A DNA stretch of 64,000 nucleotides from assembly GCF_003751845.1 (NCBI RefSeq), contig NZ_RJKQ01000005.1, positions 1-64,000 on the forward strand, given 5' to 3'. The notes beneath the pieces are model-generated. The model searched no databases. It saw only the letters and a list, made by a program, of their open reading frames with translations, and was not told the DNA's origin. Within the stretch, counting starts at the first letter, position 1, and each line of letters opens with the position of its first letter. Positions 1 through 10,887 of the stretch are shown here, in pieces. Made by a program: the position numbers and the translations under genes. The DNA is from Enterobacter sp. BIGb0383 (lineage in GTDB: Bacteria > Pseudomonadota > Gammaproteobacteria > Enterobacterales > Enterobacteriaceae).

Positions 1-84
1 CAACCTCATTTTTCAGAAGTTTTCTCTCGTCGACTCTGCGGTACATCGTGAAGTTGTTCACATGTTCCGTGTCGATGGAGGCGC

Positions 85-145
85 ATTATAGGGAGTTATT
101 CGGGGCTGACAAGGGGAAATTTAAAAAAACTTTTCGTTCGCTTAC
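85..145 (-). promoter_or_regulatory. rRNA operon P1 promoter (reads off left edge)
   Basis: On the minus strand there is a -35 TTGTCA (107-112), a 16-bp spacer and a perfect -10 TATAAT (85-90), followed by a GC-rich discriminator (GCGCC), as in rrn P1 promoters. The A/T-rich tract at about 115-145 is a likely UP element. Transcription should start near position 78 and run left, so an rRNA operon is expected just outside the window. In E. coli rrnG lies next to clpB in the same arrangement. Confidence 0.85.
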
Positions 146-195
146 TTTTCCGCCCGGAACGGTCAAAAAAGCAGTTATTCGCCGAAAGAACAAAC

Positions 196-222
196 AAAAA
201 CGGGCCAGAAAGGCCCGTTTTT
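196..222 (-). terminator. clpB intrinsic terminator
   Basis: A GC-rich stem (CGGGCC / GGCCCG, 201-217) is flanked by A5 and T5 runs, so it can end transcription in either direction. It lies 15 bases past the clpB stop codon and insulates clpB from the rrn promoter. Confidence 0.85.
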
Positions 223-236
223 AACGACATGTCTTT

Positions 237-2810
237 TTACTGCACGGCGACGATACGCCCCTCTTTTACTTCCAGACGCACGGTTTTACCCGGTATCAGC
301 TCTCCAGAGAGGATTTGCTGCGCCAGCGGGTTTTCAATCTGCTGCTGAATAGCGCGTTTCAACGGACGTGCACCATATACCGGGTCATAGCCGTTGGCGC
401 TCAGCAGATGCAGCGCGTCATCGGAGATGTTGACGGCATAGCCGCGCTCTTCCAGACGCTGGTACAAACGCTGAAGCTGGATCTGCGCAATAGAAGCAAT
501 ATGCTGCTCACCCAGCGGATGGAAGACCACCACCTCATCAATACGGTTGATGAACTCCGGGCGGAAGCTCTGGCTGACCACGCCCAGTACCAGATCCTTC
601 ATATGCGGGTAATCAAGTTCGCCGAAGCGTTCCTGAATCAGATCGGACCCCAGGTTAGAGGTCATGATCACCACCGTATTACGGAAGTCCACCGTTCTGC
701 CCTGCCCGTCGGTCAGACGACCGTCGTCGAGAACCTGCAGCAGAATGTTGAACACATCCGGATGCGCCTTCTCTACTTCATCCAGCAGGATGACGGAATA
801 GGGACGACGGCGAACCGCTTCAGTCAGATAACCGCCCTCCTCATAACCGACATAGCCCGGAGGCGCACCGACCAGACGAGATACGGAGTGTTTCTCCATA
901 AACTCGGACATATCGATTCGCACCATGGCGTCGTCGCTGTCGAACATAAAGTTAGCCAGCGCCTTACAGAGCTCGGTTTTCCCCACCCCGGTCGGGCCAA
1001 GGAACAGGAACGAACCAATCGGCCGGTTAGGATCGGACAGCCCGGCACGGCTACGGCGAATCGCATTGGATACCGCCTCTACCGCTTCATCCTGGCCAAT
1101 CACCCGCTGGTGCAGGTCCTTCTCCATCCGCAGCAACTTGTCGCGCTCACCTTCCAGCATTCTGGCGACCGGGATACCGGTCCAGCGCGCCAGCACATCG
1201 GCAATCTCCGCATCGGTCACCCGATTACGCAGCAGGCGCAGGGTTTTCCCTTCTGCCTGTGAAGCCAGCGCCAGCTGTTTTTCCAGATCGGGAATTTTGC
1301 CGTACTGCAGTTCGGACATCCGCGCCAGGTCGCCCATACGACGCGCCTGCTCGATGGCAATTTTCGCCTGTTCCAGCTCGCTTTTCAGCGTCTGGGTGCC
1401 GGAAAGCGACGCTTTCTCCGCCTTCCACTCTTCTTCTAACTCAGAATACTGACGCTCTTTATCGTCCAGCTCTTCATTAAGCATATCCAGACGTTTAAGG
1501 CTGGCTTCATCAGACTCTTTTTTAAGCGCCTGCTGTTCCAGCTTGAGCTGAATAATGCGCCGTTCGAGCCTGTCCAGCTCTTCCGGCTTCGAGTCGATCT
1601 GCATACGGATGCTGGATGCGGCTTCATCGATAAGGTCGATGGCTTTATCCGGCAGCTGCCTGTCGGCAATATAACGATGCGAAAGCGTTGCCGCCGCCAC
1701 AATGGCCGGGTCGGTGATCTGCACGTGGTGGTGCAGTTCATAACGTTCTTTCAGACCACGCAGAATGGCGATGGTGTCTTCCACCGTCGGCTCAGCAACA
1801 AACACCTTCTGGAAACGACGCTCCAGCGCGGCGTCTTTCTCAATATACTGACGATACTCATCGAGCGTCGTCGCCCCGACGCAGTGGAGTTCCCCACGCG
1901 CCAGAGCGGGTTTCAGCATATTCCCGGCGTCCATGGCGCCATCGGCTTTACCGGCACCGACCATGGTATGCAGCTCATCGATAAACAGGATAACGTTGCC
2001 TTCCTGTTTCGACAGGTCGCTAAGTACCCCTTTCAGGCGCTCTTCAAACTCGCCGCGATATTTAGCCCCGGCCACCAGCGCGCCCATATCCAGCGCCAGC
2101 ACCCGGCGACCCTTCAGACCTTCGGGCACTTCACCGTTAACAATACGCTGGGCCAGTCCTTCAACGATGGCGGTTTTACCCACGCCCGGTTCGCCGATCA
2201 GCACCGGGTTATTTTTGGTTCGACGCTGCAGAACCTGAATCGTCCGACGGATCTCTTCGTCACGGCCAATCACCGGGTCGAGTTTGCCCTGCTCGGCACG
2301 CTCGGTAAGATCGAGCGTGTATTTTTTCAGGGCCTGGCGCTGATCTTCCGCACCTTGATCGTTCACGCTATCGCCTCCGCGCATCTGTTCAATCGCCTGC
2401 GTCACGCTGGCGGTCGTCGCACCGGCCGATTTCAGCAGGTCGGTCAGCGTACCGCGTGATTCAAGCGCCGCCAGCACAAACAGCTCTGACGAGATAAAGT
2501 TGTCCCCGCGCTTTTGCGCCAGTTTGTCGCACAGGTTCAGCACGCGCACTAAATCCTGCGACGGCTGGACATCGCCACCGGTCCCTTCCACCTGCGGAAG
2601 ACGGCTCAACGCCTGTTCGATAGCGGTACGAAGCTGCCCGGCATTCACGCCGGCCGAGGTCAATAATGGACGAACGGATCCCCCCTCCTGATTCAGGAGA
2701 GCGCTCATTAAGTGCAGGGGATCGATAAATTGGTTGTCGTGCCCCAGTGCAAGAGACTGGGCATCGGCAAGAGCAAGCTGGAATTTGTTAGTAAGACGAT
2801 CCAGACGCAT
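237..2810 (-). CDS. clpB: ClpB ATP-dependent disaggregase chaperone
   Basis: ClpB is the cytoplasmic Hsp100 disaggregase that works with DnaK, DnaJ and GrpE to dissolve heat-aggregated proteins. The 857-residue product (E. coli length) shows the N-terminal Clp repeat domain, a first AAA+ module with Walker A GEPGVGKT near residue 206, a long Glu/Arg/Leu-rich coiled-coil middle domain around 410-530, and a second AAA+ module with Walker A GPTGVGKT near 605. The start MRLDRLTN is chosen over an ATG four codons upstream because GGGAGGA sits 5 bases before it and it matches E. coli. A sigma-32 promoter lies just upstream. Confidence 0.97.
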   Translation of the reverse strand: MRLDRLTNKFQLALADAQSLALGHDNQFIDPLHLMSALLNQEGGSVRPLLTSAGVNAGQLRTAIEQALSRLPQVEGTGGDVQPSQDLVRVLNLCDKLAQKRGDNFISSELFVLAALESRGTLTDLLKSAGATTASVTQAIEQMRGGDSVNDQGAEDQRQALKKYTLDLTERAEQGKLDPVIGRDEEIRRTIQVLQRRTKNNPVLIGEPGVGKTAIVEGLAQRIVNGEVPEGLKGRRVLALDMGALVAGAKYRGEFEERLKGVLSDLSKQEGNVILFIDELHTMVGAGKADGAMDAGNMLKPALARGELHCVGATTLDEYRQYIEKDAALERRFQKVFVAEPTVEDTIAILRGLKERYELHHHVQITDPAIVAAATLSHRYIADRQLPDKAIDLIDEAASSIRMQIDSKPEELDRLERRIIQLKLEQQALKKESDEASLKRLDMLNEELDDKERQYSELEEEWKAEKASLSGTQTLKSELEQAKIAIEQARRMGDLARMSELQYGKIPDLEKQLALASQAEGKTLRLLRNRVTDAEIADVLARWTGIPVARMLEGERDKLLRMEKDLHQRVIGQDEAVEAVSNAIRRSRAGLSDPNRPIGSFLFLGPTGVGKTELCKALANFMFDSDDAMVRIDMSEFMEKHSVSRLVGAPPGYVGYEEGGYLTEAVRRRPYSVILLDEVEKAHPDVFNILLQVLDDGRLTDGQGRTVDFRNTVVIMTSNLGSDLIQERFGELDYPHMKDLVLGVVSQSFRPEFINRIDEVVVFHPLGEQHIASIAQIQLQRLYQRLEERGYAVNISDDALHLLSANGYDPVYGARPLKRAIQQQIENPLAQQILSGELIPGKTVRLEVKEGRIVAVQ

Positions 2811-2848
2811 AATTCCTCCCATAACAGGTCAAATTTGCTACTGGAGAT

Positions 2849-2877
2849 TAAATGAGGTCATCCCTCAATTATTCAAG
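2849..2877 (-). promoter_or_regulatory. sigma-32 heat-shock promoter of clpB
   Basis: On the minus strand a -35 CTTGAAT (2871-2877) is separated by 13 bases from a -10 CCTCATTTA (2849-2857). This is close to the sigma-32 consensus CTTGAAA / CCCCATNT and is placed about 40 bases before the clpB start. Confidence 0.8.
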
Positions 2878-2937
2878 GTTAGAGACCTGGACTATGCGAA
2901 AAATAAATCAATGCTCTGGATCGTCTTGATTTGTAGG

Positions 2938-3669
2938 TTATATCAGCCAAATGAAACTTGCCAGGCGACCCGTGGTTTTGTCGCGGCGATAAGAGAAGAA
3001 ATCCTCCGGCTGGCTGAAGGTGCAATGCTCGCCACCGTAGACCTGCTCTACGCCAGCGTTCGCCAGCCGCTGACGCGCCAGCTGATAGAGATCGGCGAAA
3101 TATTTTTCGCCGTGGGGATGAAACGCCGTCGCGGCCTGCGGGTCTTTAGCCATAAACGCGTCACGCACTTCCGGTCCGACTTCGAACGCCGTCGGACCAA
3201 TCGCCGGCCCCAGCCAGGCAAGGATATTGCCGGGCTTGTCGCTAAAGCGGGAGACGGTCTCTTCCAGTACGCCTTCGCACAGGCCGCGCCAGCCCGCATG
3301 GGCTGCAGCAACTTCGGTCCCGTCGAGATTACAGAACAGCACGGGCAAACAGTCGGCGGTCATCACCGCGCATACCGTTCCCGGCGTACGGCTATAAGAC
3401 GCATCCGCACGTTTTGAATCGTATGGGCCGCCGTCCAGGCTGAGGACATGGGTGCCGTGCACCTGTTCCAGCCAGACGGGGTTGGATGGCAGAGCACCCG
3501 CGGCGAACAGTCGCCGACGGTTCTCTTCAACGTGCTCCGGATTGTCACCGCAGTGCGCGCCCAGATTCAGTGAATCATAAGGTGCCAGGCTAACGCCGCC
3601 GATGCGGGTTGAACTACAGGCTGCGACGCCTTCCGGCAGCGGCCACTGGGGGACAATCAGTTTGGTCAT
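2938..3669 (-). CDS. pgeF: PgeF/YfiH, multicopper-oxidase-fold (DUF152) protein
   Basis: This 243-residue cytoplasmic protein belongs to the YfiH/Cu-oxidase_4 family. Members have been described as purine nucleoside phosphorylase/adenosine deaminase-like enzymes, and E. coli YfiH as a peptidoglycan editing factor that keeps L-Ser out of the stem peptide. The conserved metal-binding segments are visible: GTHV, ADCLPVLF and HAGWRGL. The gene overlaps the end of rluD by 4 bases (ATGA), so the two are probably translationally coupled. The enzymatic role is known for the family, not shown here. Confidence 0.92.
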   Translation of the reverse strand: MTKLIVPQWPLPEGVAACSSTRIGGVSLAPYDSLNLGAHCGDNPEHVEENRRRLFAAGALPSNPVWLEQVHGTHVLSLDGGPYDSKRADASYSRTPGTVCAVMTADCLPVLFCNLDGTEVAAAHAGWRGLCEGVLEETVSRFSDKPGNILAWLGPAIGPTAFEVGPEVRDAFMAKDPQAATAFHPHGEKYFADLYQLARQRLANAGVEQVYGGEHCTFSQPEDFFSYRRDKTTGRLASFIWLI

Positions 3670-4646
3670 AACCAGTCCACGTTATCTTTGTGTTCTTCGA
3701 AATCAGCACGCATCGCGTCAATCAGATCCACCATATCCTGCGGGATTGGCGCGTGCCATTCCATTTCGATACCGGTGATCGGATGGTAGAGACGCAGCAT
3801 TGTCGCGTGCAGTGCCTGGCGGTCGAACAGGCGCAGGGCGCTAATAAATTCGTCCGATGCCCCTTTTGGCGGACGCGGACGGCCACCGTACAGCTGATCG
3901 CCCACCAGCGGGTGAGTGATATGGGCCATGTGCACGCGGATCTGGTGCGTACGACCGGTTTCCAGACGCAGACGCAGGCGCGTGTGGATACGGAAGTGCT
4001 CCATAATGCGATAGTGCGTGACCGCCGGTTTGCCCATCGGGTGAACCGACATATGGGTGCGCTTGGTCGGGTGACGGCTGATCGGCTGCTCTACCGTGCC
4101 GCCGGACGTCATATGCCCAATCGCCACCGCTTCATACTCGCGGGTGATTTCACGCAGCTGCAGGGATTCCACCAGACGCGTCTGTGCCGGTACCGTTTTC
4201 GCGACCACCATCAGACCGGTGGTGTCTTTATCCAGACGGTGAACAATGCCCGCGCGCGGAACATCAACAATCGGCGGGTAATAATGCAGAAGCGCATTCA
4301 GTACCGTCCCATCCGGGTTACCGGCGCCAGGGTGAACCACCAGCCCACGCGGCTTGTTGATAACGATGATGTCGTCATCTTCATAGACGATGTTGAGCGG
4401 AATATCCTGCGGCTCAAAACGCGCTTCTTCTTCGATTTCAGCGTTGATTGCGACGCTTTCTCCGCCCAGAACTTTCTCTTTCGGGGTGTCGCAAATCTTG
4501 CCGTTGACCTCGACGCGCTGGTCCAGAATCCACTCTTTTATGCGTGAACGTGAATAATCAGGGAACAATTCGGCCAAAGCCTGATCTAACCGTTGGCCAA
4601 GTTGGTTTTCGGCCACCGTTGCGGTGAGTTGTACTCGTTGTGCCAT
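3666..4646 (-). CDS. rluD: 23S rRNA pseudouridine(1911/1915/1917) synthase
   Basis: RluD makes the three pseudouridines of helix 69 in 23S rRNA. The 326-residue product has an N-terminal S4 RNA-binding domain (about residues 17-75) and an RluA-type catalytic domain with the signature [10 protein letters not shown], which includes the catalytic Asp. It is divergent from bamD and followed by pgeF with a 4-base overlap, the E. coli arrangement. Confidence 0.96.
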   Translation of the reverse strand: MAQRVQLTATVAENQLGQRLDQALAELFPDYSRSRIKEWILDQRVEVNGKICDTPKEKVLGGESVAINAEIEEEARFEPQDIPLNIVYEDDDIIVINKPRGLVVHPGAGNPDGTVLNALLHYYPPIVDVPRAGIVHRLDKDTTGLMVVAKTVPAQTRLVESLQLREITREYEAVAIGHMTSGGTVEQPISRHPTKRTHMSVHPMGKPAVTHYRIMEHFRIHTRLRLRLETGRTHQIRVHMAHITHPLVGDQLYGGRPRPPKGASDEFISALRLFDRQALHATMLRLYHPITGIEMEWHAPIPQDMVDLIDAMRADFEEHKDNVDWL

Positions 4647-4660
4647 ATACAGCTTCTTCG

Positions 4661-4693
4661 TTAACGTTGGGTTTTACGGCTATGCCGTATAAT
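4661..4693 (+). promoter_or_regulatory. Probable bamD promoter
   Basis: A perfect -10 TATAAT (4688-4693) lies in the rluD-bamD divergent gap, overlapping the short palindrome ACGGCTATGCCGT. The -35 is unclear: TTGGGT at 4667-4672 gives a 15-base spacer. The position, 85 bases before the bamD start, supports the call. Confidence 0.4.
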
Positions 4694-4777
4694 ATAGTGT
4701 GCTATTGTAGCTGGTCTTCACCGGGAGCAGGAACAGAGAATCTCCCGCATAAACATTTCGAGGAAAGTCAAAACGTC

Positions 4778-5515
4778 ATGACGCGCATGAAATATCTGGT
4801 GGCAGCGGCCACGTTGAGCCTGGCTTTAGTTGGCTGCTCCGGTTCTAAGGAAGAGGTCCCTGACAATCCGCCGAGTGAAATCTACGCGACTGCTCAGCAA
4901 AAACTGCAGGACGGTAACTGGAAAGCGGCGATAACGCAACTGGAAGCGTTGGATAACCGTTATCCTTTTGGCCCTTATTCTCAGCAGGTGCAGCTGGATC
5001 TGATCTACGCGTACTATAAAAACGCCGATCTGCCGCTGGCTCAGGCGGCCATTGACCGCTTTATCCGTCTGAATCCGACGCACCCGAATATCGACTACGT
5101 CATGTATATGCGCGGCCTGACCAATATGGCCCTGGATGACAGCGCCCTGCAGGGCTTCTTCGGCGTCGATCGTTCCGATCGCGATCCGCAGCATGCCCGT
5201 AGCGCGTTTACCGATTTTTCAAAACTGGTGCGCGGCTACCCGAAAAGCCAGTATGCCACCGATGCCAGCAAACGTCTGGTTTTCCTGAAAGATCGCCTGG
5301 CGAAATATGAACTGTCGGTCGTTAACTACTACACCGACCGTGGTGCATGGGTCGCCGTCGTGAACCGCGTTGAAGGGATGCTGCGTGACTTCCCGGATAC
5401 TCAGGCAACCCGCGACGCCCTGCCGAAGATGGAAAATGCCTACCGCGAGCTGCAGATGAACGCGCAGGCAGAAAAAGTGGCGAAGATTATCGCCTCTAAC
5501 GGCAACAACAGCTGA
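4778..5515 (+). CDS. bamD: Outer membrane assembly lipoprotein BamD
   Basis: BamD is the essential lipoprotein of the BAM complex, which inserts beta-barrel proteins into the outer membrane. The 245-residue product starts MTRMKYLV and has a lipobox (LVGC) ending at Cys19, then five TPR-like helical repeats (for example the [14 protein letters not shown] segment). The ATG at 4778 is chosen, with GAGGAAAG upstream; the longer open frame from 4640 runs into the promoter. Length and sequence are nearly those of E. coli BamD. Confidence 0.97.
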   Translation: MTRMKYLVAAATLSLALVGCSGSKEEVPDNPPSEIYATAQQKLQDGNWKAAITQLEALDNRYPFGPYSQQVQLDLIYAYYKNADLPLAQAAIDRFIRLNPTHPNIDYVMYMRGLTNMALDDSALQGFFGVDRSDRDPQHARSAFTDFSKLVRGYPKSQYATDASKRLVFLKDRLAKYELSVVNYYTDRGAWVAVVNRVEGMLRDFPDTQATRDALPKMENAYRELQMNAQAEKVAKIIASNGNNS

Positions 5516-5538
5516 TCCGCTAAAAGCTGAACAGCAAA

Positions 5539-5566
5539 ACGGCAGCCTGCAGGCTGCCGTTTTTTT
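5539..5566 (+). terminator. bamD intrinsic terminator
   Basis: A perfect 22-base palindrome (ACGGCAGCCTG/CAGGCTGCCGT, 5539-5560) is followed by a T run, 24 bases after the bamD stop. Confidence 0.92.
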
Positions 5567-5711
5567 ATCCGTAATGCGTTGTCTGCACCGGGCCTTCTGC
5601 CCAACACAACTCATCAAATATGGCCTGCTTTTGTCATTCCGACAAGTAAAATCCTGCCTGTTCCTGTCCTGCCTCACAAAACCCTTTCATTGACAAAATG
5701 TGACAAAATAA

Positions 5712-6128
<417 letters not shown>

Positions 6129-6151
6129 TCCTCAACACTGTGTGTATTGCC

Positions 6152-6176
6152 AACGCGCCTTCGGGCGCGTTTTTTA
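6152..6176 (+). terminator. raiA intrinsic terminator
   Basis: The stem ACGCGCC/GGCGCGT with a TTCG tetraloop is followed by six T, 24 bases after the raiA stop. Confidence 0.92.
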
Positions 6177-6232
6177 TTGACAGCATCAAAACAGTACGGG
6201 TACTTTACAGGGAGTGATTTCAGGAACCCTAT

Positions 6233-6280
6233 ATGAAACTTGTCCCGTTTTTCTTCGCATTCTTTTTTACCTTCCCCTGA
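6233..6280 (+). CDS. pheL: pheA operon leader peptide
   Basis: The 15-residue peptide MKLVPFFFAFFFTFP has seven Phe codons in two runs of three plus one. When charged tRNA-Phe is scarce the ribosome stalls here, which prevents formation of the downstream attenuator stem. It differs slightly from E. coli PheL (KLV in place of KHI). It lies 102 bases before pheA. Confidence 0.95.
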   Translation: MKLVPFFFAFFFTFP

Positions 6281-6327
6281 CCGGGAGGCGTTTCGTCGTA
6301 TGATAAAGAATGCGAAGACGAACAATA

Positions 6328-6356
6328 AGGCCTCCCACTCCGGGGGGCCTTTTTTA
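6328..6356 (+). terminator. pheA attenuator terminator
   Basis: AGGCCTCCC / GGGGGGCCT followed by T6 lies between pheL and pheA. The repeated TGCGAAGA-type sequences upstream provide the alternative antiterminator pairing typical of this attenuator. Confidence 0.9.
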
Positions 6357-6382
6357 TTGATAACAAGAAAGGCAACAACACT

Positions 6383-7543
6383 ATGACTTCGGAAAACCCG
6401 TTACTGGCCCTGCGCGATAAGATAAGCGCGCTGGACGTAAAATTACTGGCGTTGCTGGCAGAACGCCGCGAGCTGGCAGTGGAAGTAGGCAAGGCGAAGC
6501 TCTCATCGCACCGCCCGGTCCGCGATATCGATCGCGAGCGCGATCTGCTGGAGCGCCTGATTACGCTGGGTAAAGAGCAGCACCTCGACGCCCACTATAT
6601 TACCCGCCTGTTCCAGCTGATTATTGAAGATTCCGTTCTGACGCAGCAGGCGCTGCTCCAGCAACATCTCAATAAAACCAATCCGCATTCTGCACGCGTG
6701 GCGTTTCTCGGGCCGAAAGGCTCTTACTCGCACCTGGCCGCCCGTCAGTACGCAGCACGCCACTTTGAAGAATTTATTGAAAGCGGCTGTCCGAAGTTCG
6801 CCGATATCTTTAATCAGGTTGAAACCGGCCAGGCCGACTATGCCGTGGTGCCGATTGAAAACACCAGCTCCGGCGCCATCAACGACGTTTACGATCTGCT
6901 GCAGCACACCAGCCTGGCGATTGTCGGCGAGCTGACGATCCCCATCGACCACTGCGTGCTGGTTTCCGGCTCTACGGACCTTAGCCAGATTGAGACCGTC
7001 TACAGCCATCCGCAGCCGTTCCAGCAGTGCAGCCAGTTCCTGAACCGTTATCCGCACTGGAAAATCGAATATACCGAGAGTACCTCAGCCGCAATGGAAA
7101 AAGTTGCCCAGGCCGGTTCCCCGCAGGTCGCCGCGCTCGGCAGCGAAGCCGGCGGTGCCCTCTACGGGCTGCAGGTGCTGGAACGCAATCTTGCCAACCA
7201 GACCCAGAACATCACCCGCTTTATCGTGCTGGCACGCAAATCTATCGAGGTGTCGGATCAGGTCCCGGCCAAAACCACGCTGCTGATGGCGACCGGACAG
7301 CAGGCGGGTGCGCTGGTTGAAGCCCTGCTGGTGCTGCGTAATCACCATCTGATCATGACACGTCTGGAGTCACGCCCGATCTACGGTAATCCGTGGGAAG
7401 AGATGTTCTATCTGGATATCCAGGCCAACCAGCACTCTGCGGAGATGCAAAAAGCGCTGAAAGAGCTGACCGGGATTACCCGCTCCCTGAAGGTGCTCGG
7501 CTGCTACCCGAGTGAAAACGTGGTGCCGGTCGATCCGGCTTAA
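6383..7543 (+). CDS. pheA: Bifunctional chorismate mutase/prephenate dehydratase
   Basis: PheA converts chorismate to prephenate and then to phenylpyruvate, the committed steps to phenylalanine. The 386-residue product has an AroQ chorismate mutase domain (about 1-95), a prephenate dehydratase domain (about 105-285, with GPKGSYSH and the [11 protein letters not shown] segment) and a C-terminal ACT domain (about 299-376, with the [11 protein letters not shown] phenylalanine-binding region). Expression is attenuated by pheL. Its last four bases overlap the end of the opposite-strand gluconolactonase-like gene. Confidence 0.97.
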   Translation: MTSENPLLALRDKISALDVKLLALLAERRELAVEVGKAKLSSHRPVRDIDRERDLLERLITLGKEQHLDAHYITRLFQLIIEDSVLTQQALLQQHLNKTNPHSARVAFLGPKGSYSHLAARQYAARHFEEFIESGCPKFADIFNQVETGQADYAVVPIENTSSGAINDVYDLLQHTSLAIVGELTIPIDHCVLVSGSTDLSQIETVYSHPQPFQQCSQFLNRYPHWKIEYTESTSAAMEKVAQAGSPQVAALGSEAGGALYGLQVLERNLANQTQNITRFIVLARKSIEVSDQVPAKTTLLMATGQQAGALVEALLVLRNHHLIMTRLESRPIYGNPWEEMFYLDIQANQHSAEMQKALKELTGITRSLKVLGCYPSENVVPVDPA

Positions 7544-8412
7544 CGTTCGATGAAGCGCGGCTTCTTCATCCCTGCCACCGTCACCGGCAGGGTGAAGATA
7601 GCCCCCGAGAGCGGATACCGCCGGATTTCGTCCTCATCCATATTTTCCCGGGTGGTGGTGATAAACAGCGTCTTCATCCCCTCCCCGCCAAAACAGAGCA
7701 TCGTCGGACAGCGCACCGGCAGGCGATACTCCTCAAGCGTTTCACCCTGCGGCGAGAAACGGGCAATCCGCCAGCCGTCAAACAGCGCCGTCCAGTAGCA
7801 GCCTTCAACGTCCATCGCCGCACCGTCAGGCATCCCTTCTTCCGCCGCAAATGAGCGGAACGTCTCACGCACGCCAGGCTCGCCCTGCGCATCCAGCGGG
7901 GTGCGATAAATCACCCGGTTTGGCGTATCGGAGGTGTACATCCACTGCTTATCGTCGCTAAAGGCCAGACCATTAGCGCCGTGAATATCACACTGGACAA
8001 CTTTCGGCGTGAGCGCGTTATCCACTCTGACCAGCAGCGCTCCGTTGTAATCTCCCGGCCCCCAGAAGGTGCCGGCGTAAAATCGCCCGTCGCGATCGGT
8101 GCCGCCGTCGTTAAACCGCGCCAGCCGTGGATTACTCGGGTTATCGCAGACTTTCTTTTGCAGCAGGCCGCACGCATCCGTCAGCCAGATCGCGCTGCGC
8201 AGGGCCACAATAAAACCGCCCTGCTCGCGCAACGCGAAACATCCCGGCTCTTCGGGGAACTGTAATACCCGATGCTCGCCGCTTTGCAGATGATAACGGT
8301 GGATTTCACATTGCAGAATATCGGTCCAGTAGAGTGCCTGTTCGGATTCGCTCCAGGTCGGGCATTCGGGCAGATGCCCGGCGTAGTCAAACAGCGGTTG
8401 CGGCTCAGCCAT
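7540..8412 (-). CDS. SMP-30/gluconolactonase/LRE family protein
   Basis: This 290-residue cytoplasmic protein is a six-bladed propeller of the SMP-30/gluconolactonase family, whose members hydrolyse sugar lactones using a bound divalent metal. Candidate metal ligands are visible: Glu in GHLPECPTW (N-terminal), Asn in [15 protein letters not shown], Asn in HGANGLAFS and Asp in [10 protein letters not shown]. It sits between convergent pheA and tyrA, where E. coli has no gene. It has no obvious link to aromatic synthesis and its substrate cannot be read from sequence. Confidence 0.85.
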   Translation of the reverse strand: MAEPQPLFDYAGHLPECPTWSESEQALYWTDILQCEIHRYHLQSGEHRVLQFPEEPGCFALREQGGFIVALRSAIWLTDACGLLQKKVCDNPSNPRLARFNDGGTDRDGRFYAGTFWGPGDYNGALLVRVDNALTPKVVQCDIHGANGLAFSDDKQWMYTSDTPNRVIYRTPLDAQGEPGVRETFRSFAAEEGMPDGAAMDVEGCYWTALFDGWRIARFSPQGETLEEYRLPVRCPTMLCFGGEGMKTLFITTTRENMDEDEIRRYPLSGAIFTLPVTVAGMKKPRFIER

Positions 8413-8430
8413 GGTTTTATCCTGATAAAA

Positions 8431-8460
8431 AAAAGCCAGCGGGTTGTCCCTCTGGCTTTC
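8431..8460 (-). terminator. aroF-tyrA operon terminator
   Basis: An AAAGCCAG / CTGGCTTT stem with an A8 run on the plus strand gives a T8 tract in the minus transcript. It ends the aroF-tyrA operon just before the start codon of the SMP-30-like gene. Confidence 0.85.
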
Positions 8461-8484
8461 AGTATAAAACGTTTTTGTAAATGT

Positions 8485-9606
8485 CTACTGACGGCTGTCG
8501 TTTGCCTGACGCAGCAGTACCCGGCTCTCACTCTGGAAGCGGTGAGCATAGTCCCCGAACCAGTGCTCGACCTTACGGAAGCTGTCGATAAAGGCCTGCT
8601 TATTGCCCTGCTCCAGCAACGCAATCGCCTCACCGAACCGGCGGTAGTAGCGTTTAATCAGGGCCAGGTTATTACCGGACGACATGATAATGTCCGCATA
8701 CAGCTGCGGATCCTGGGCAAACAGACGCCCGACCATCGCCAGCTCAAGGCGATAGATAGGCGATGAAAGCGCCAGAAGCTGTTCCAGCTGGACGTTCTCT
8801 TCCGCCAGATGCAGACCGTAGGCAAAGGTCGCAAAGTGACGGAGAGCCTGAATAAACGCCATATTCTGATCGTGTTCGACGGCGCTGATGCGATGCAGTC
8901 GTGCGCCCCAGACCTGAATTTGTTCCAGGAACCACTGGTAAGCCTCCGGCTGACGACCGTCGCAGTAGACCACCACCTGCTTGGCCAGGCTGCCGCTGTC
9001 CGGGCCAAACATCGGGTGCAGCCCAAGAACCGGACCTTCGTGTGCCGCCAGCATCGCCTGCAGCGGTCCCGCCTTCACCGAAGCCAGATCCACCAGAATG
9101 CAGTCCGCAGGCAGCGGCGGCAGTCGGGCAATAATCTCTTCGGTAACGTGGATCGGCACGCTGACCATCACCATTCCGGCATCGGCAACAATGGCTTCAG
9201 CCTGCGCCCAGTCCTCTTTTTCCAGGATGCGAACCTGGTAGCCGGACAGGGTGAGCATTTTTTCAAACAGGCGCCCCATCTGGCCGCCGCCGCCAACGAT
9301 CACCACCGGGCGCAGACCCGGACGCAGAGTCTTAAACCCTTTATCGTTTTCGCTGGCATAGGATTCGCGCATCACGCGACGCAGGACATCCTCAATTAAA
9401 TCGGGCGGAACACCCAACGCCTGCGCTTCTGCGCGGCGCGATGCCAGCATTGAGGCTTCGCGCTCGGGCACGTAAATAGGTAAACCGTAGCGGCTTTTTA
9501 CTTCACCCACTTCGGCAACCAGCTCCAGACGACGCGCCAGCAAATCCAGCAGCGCCTTATCAACTTCATCAATTTGATCGCGCAGCGCGGTCAGTTCAGC
9601 AACCAT
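8485..9606 (-). CDS. tyrA: Bifunctional chorismate mutase/prephenate dehydrogenase
   Basis: TyrA converts chorismate to prephenate and then, with NAD+, to 4-hydroxyphenylpyruvate for tyrosine. The 373-residue product has an N-terminal chorismate mutase domain (about 1-90) and a prephenate dehydrogenase domain opening with the nucleotide-binding [10 protein letters not shown]. Of two in-frame ATGs, the second (9604-9606) is chosen: AAGGGA lies directly against the first but 7 bases before the second, and E. coli starts MVAELTAL. It follows aroF by 10 bases in the tyrosine operon. Confidence 0.96.
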   Translation of the reverse strand: MVAELTALRDQIDEVDKALLDLLARRLELVAEVGEVKSRYGLPIYVPEREASMLASRRAEAQALGVPPDLIEDVLRRVMRESYASENDKGFKTLRPGLRPVVIVGGGGQMGRLFEKMLTLSGYQVRILEKEDWAQAEAIVADAGMVMVSVPIHVTEEIIARLPPLPADCILVDLASVKAGPLQAMLAAHEGPVLGLHPMFGPDSGSLAKQVVVYCDGRQPEAYQWFLEQIQVWGARLHRISAVEHDQNMAFIQALRHFATFAYGLHLAEENVQLEQLLALSSPIYRLELAMVGRLFAQDPQLYADIIMSSGNNLALIKRYYRRFGEAIALLEQGNKQAFIDSFRKVEHWFGDYAHRFQSESRVLLRQANDSRQ

Positions 9607-9616
9607 AACCATTCCC

Positions 9617-10687
9617 TTAAGCCCGACGCGCCGCCAGCTGGCTTTTCAGATCCTGATTGATTTCACGCAGTAACGCATCCGTCGCTTCCCAGCTGATACA
9701 GGCATCGGTCACCGACACGCCGTATTTCATTTCGCTGCGAGGCTGTTCCGAGGACTGGTTGCCTTCGTGGATATTGCTTTCAATCATCAGGCCGATAATT
9801 GACCGGTTACCGTCTTTGATCTGGGCAACGACGGATTCGGCCACGGCCGGCTGGCGGCGGTAATCTTTATTGGAGTTACCATGACTGCAATCTACCATCA
9901 GCGCCGGTTTGAGTCCCGCCTGCTGCATCTCTTTTTCGCACTGTTCGACATCCGCCGGGCTGTAGTTCGGCGCTTTACCGCCGCGCAGGATCACATGGCC
10001 GTCAGGATTGCCCTGAGTTTGCAGGAGACAAACCTGGCCCGCCTGGTTAATACCGACAAAACGGTGCGACTGTGCCGCAGCGCGCATGGCATTGATCGCC
10101 GTTGCCAGGCTGCCGTCGGTGCCGTTTTTGAAGCCTACCGGCATCGACAGGCCGGAGGCCATTTCACGGTGAGTTTGTGATTCAGTGGTGCGCGCGCCAA
10201 TCGCCGACCAGCTGAACAGGTCGCCCAGGTACTGAGGGCTGTTCGGATCGAGCGCTTCGGTCGCCAGCGGCAGGCCCATATTCACCAGTTCAACCAGCAG
10301 GCTGCGGGCAATCTTCAGACCGGCTTCCACATCAAACGAGCCATCCATATGCGGATCGTTAATCAGCCCCTTCCAGCCGACGGTGGTACGGGGTTTTTCA
10401 AAATAGACGCGCATCACCAGATAGAGGCTATCGCTGACCTCTGCGGCAAGGGCTTTAAAACGACGGGCATATTCAATCGCGGCTTCAGGATCGTGGATAG
10501 AGCACGGCCCACAGACGACCAGCAGACGCGGATCGCGCCCGGCAGTAATGTCGGAGATAACCTTACGGGATTCGGCAATTTGAGCCTGTTGTGCAGCGGT
10601 CAGCGGGAATTCGGCTTTCAGCTGTTCCGGGGTGATCAGTACCTGTTCGTCGGTGATATGTACGTTGTTCAGCGCGTCTTTTTGCAT
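9617..10687 (-). CDS. aroF: Tyr-sensitive DAHP synthase
   Basis: AroF condenses phosphoenolpyruvate and erythrose 4-phosphate, the first step of the shikimate pathway, and is feedback-inhibited by tyrosine. The 356-residue product carries the class I AroAI features GPCSIHD (PEP site), the [10 protein letters not shown] segment and the MVDCSHGNS metal-binding segment. It is the promoter-proximal gene of aroF-tyrA, with TyrR boxes upstream. The isozyme call rests on linkage to tyrA and the TyrR sites. Confidence 0.95.
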   Translation of the reverse strand: MQKDALNNVHITDEQVLITPEQLKAEFPLTAAQQAQIAESRKVISDITAGRDPRLLVVCGPCSIHDPEAAIEYARRFKALAAEVSDSLYLVMRVYFEKPRTTVGWKGLINDPHMDGSFDVEAGLKIARSLLVELVNMGLPLATEALDPNSPQYLGDLFSWSAIGARTTESQTHREMASGLSMPVGFKNGTDGSLATAINAMRAAAQSHRFVGINQAGQVCLLQTQGNPDGHVILRGGKAPNYSPADVEQCEKEMQQAGLKPALMVDCSHGNSNKDYRRQPAVAESVVAQIKDGNRSIIGLMIESNIHEGNQSSEQPRSEMKYGVSVTDACISWEATDALLREINQDLKSQLAARRA

Positions 10688-10781
10688 GATGGCGATCCTG
10701 AGTAGCTCGTTTGCGATAGTTGATTCCTCAGCGAGGAGGACCTAACAATACCACAGACGGTAAAGATATCAATCCAAAATA

Positions 10782-10850
10782 CGTACAATTATCTTTACAC
10801 CAGCAATTAAACGCCGCTTAAAACGAAAAAAGTGGAAAGTTATATTTACA
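10782..10850 (-). promoter_or_regulatory. TyrR boxes upstream of aroF
   Basis: TGGAAA-N6-TTTACA (10833-10850) matches the TyrR palindrome TGTAAA-N6-TTTACA at 11 of 12 positions. On the minus strand, TGTAAA-N6-TGTACG (10782-10799) is a weaker second box about 51 bases away. A third, poor match (GGTAAA-N6-AATCCA) lies at 10759-10776. This pattern of strong and weak boxes is known for tyrosine repression of aroF. The -10/-35 elements are not clear. Confidence 0.65.
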
Positions 10851-10858
10851 AAATGAAC

Positions 10859-10879
10859 GGCGCGAGGTTATCCCGCGCC
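10859..10879 (-). terminator. Hairpin after the PepSY gene
   Basis: GGCGCG / CGCGCC with a 9-base loop lies 8 bases past the PepSY gene stop codon. There is no good T run, so it may act as a weak or Rho-assisted terminator. Confidence 0.45.
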
Positions 10880-10887
10880 GGACAACA

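Noticed and set aside
315..2459. Plus-strand frames of 260-315 codons opposite clpB
   Set aside because: They are shadows of the clpB reading frame; clpB is full length and unambiguous.
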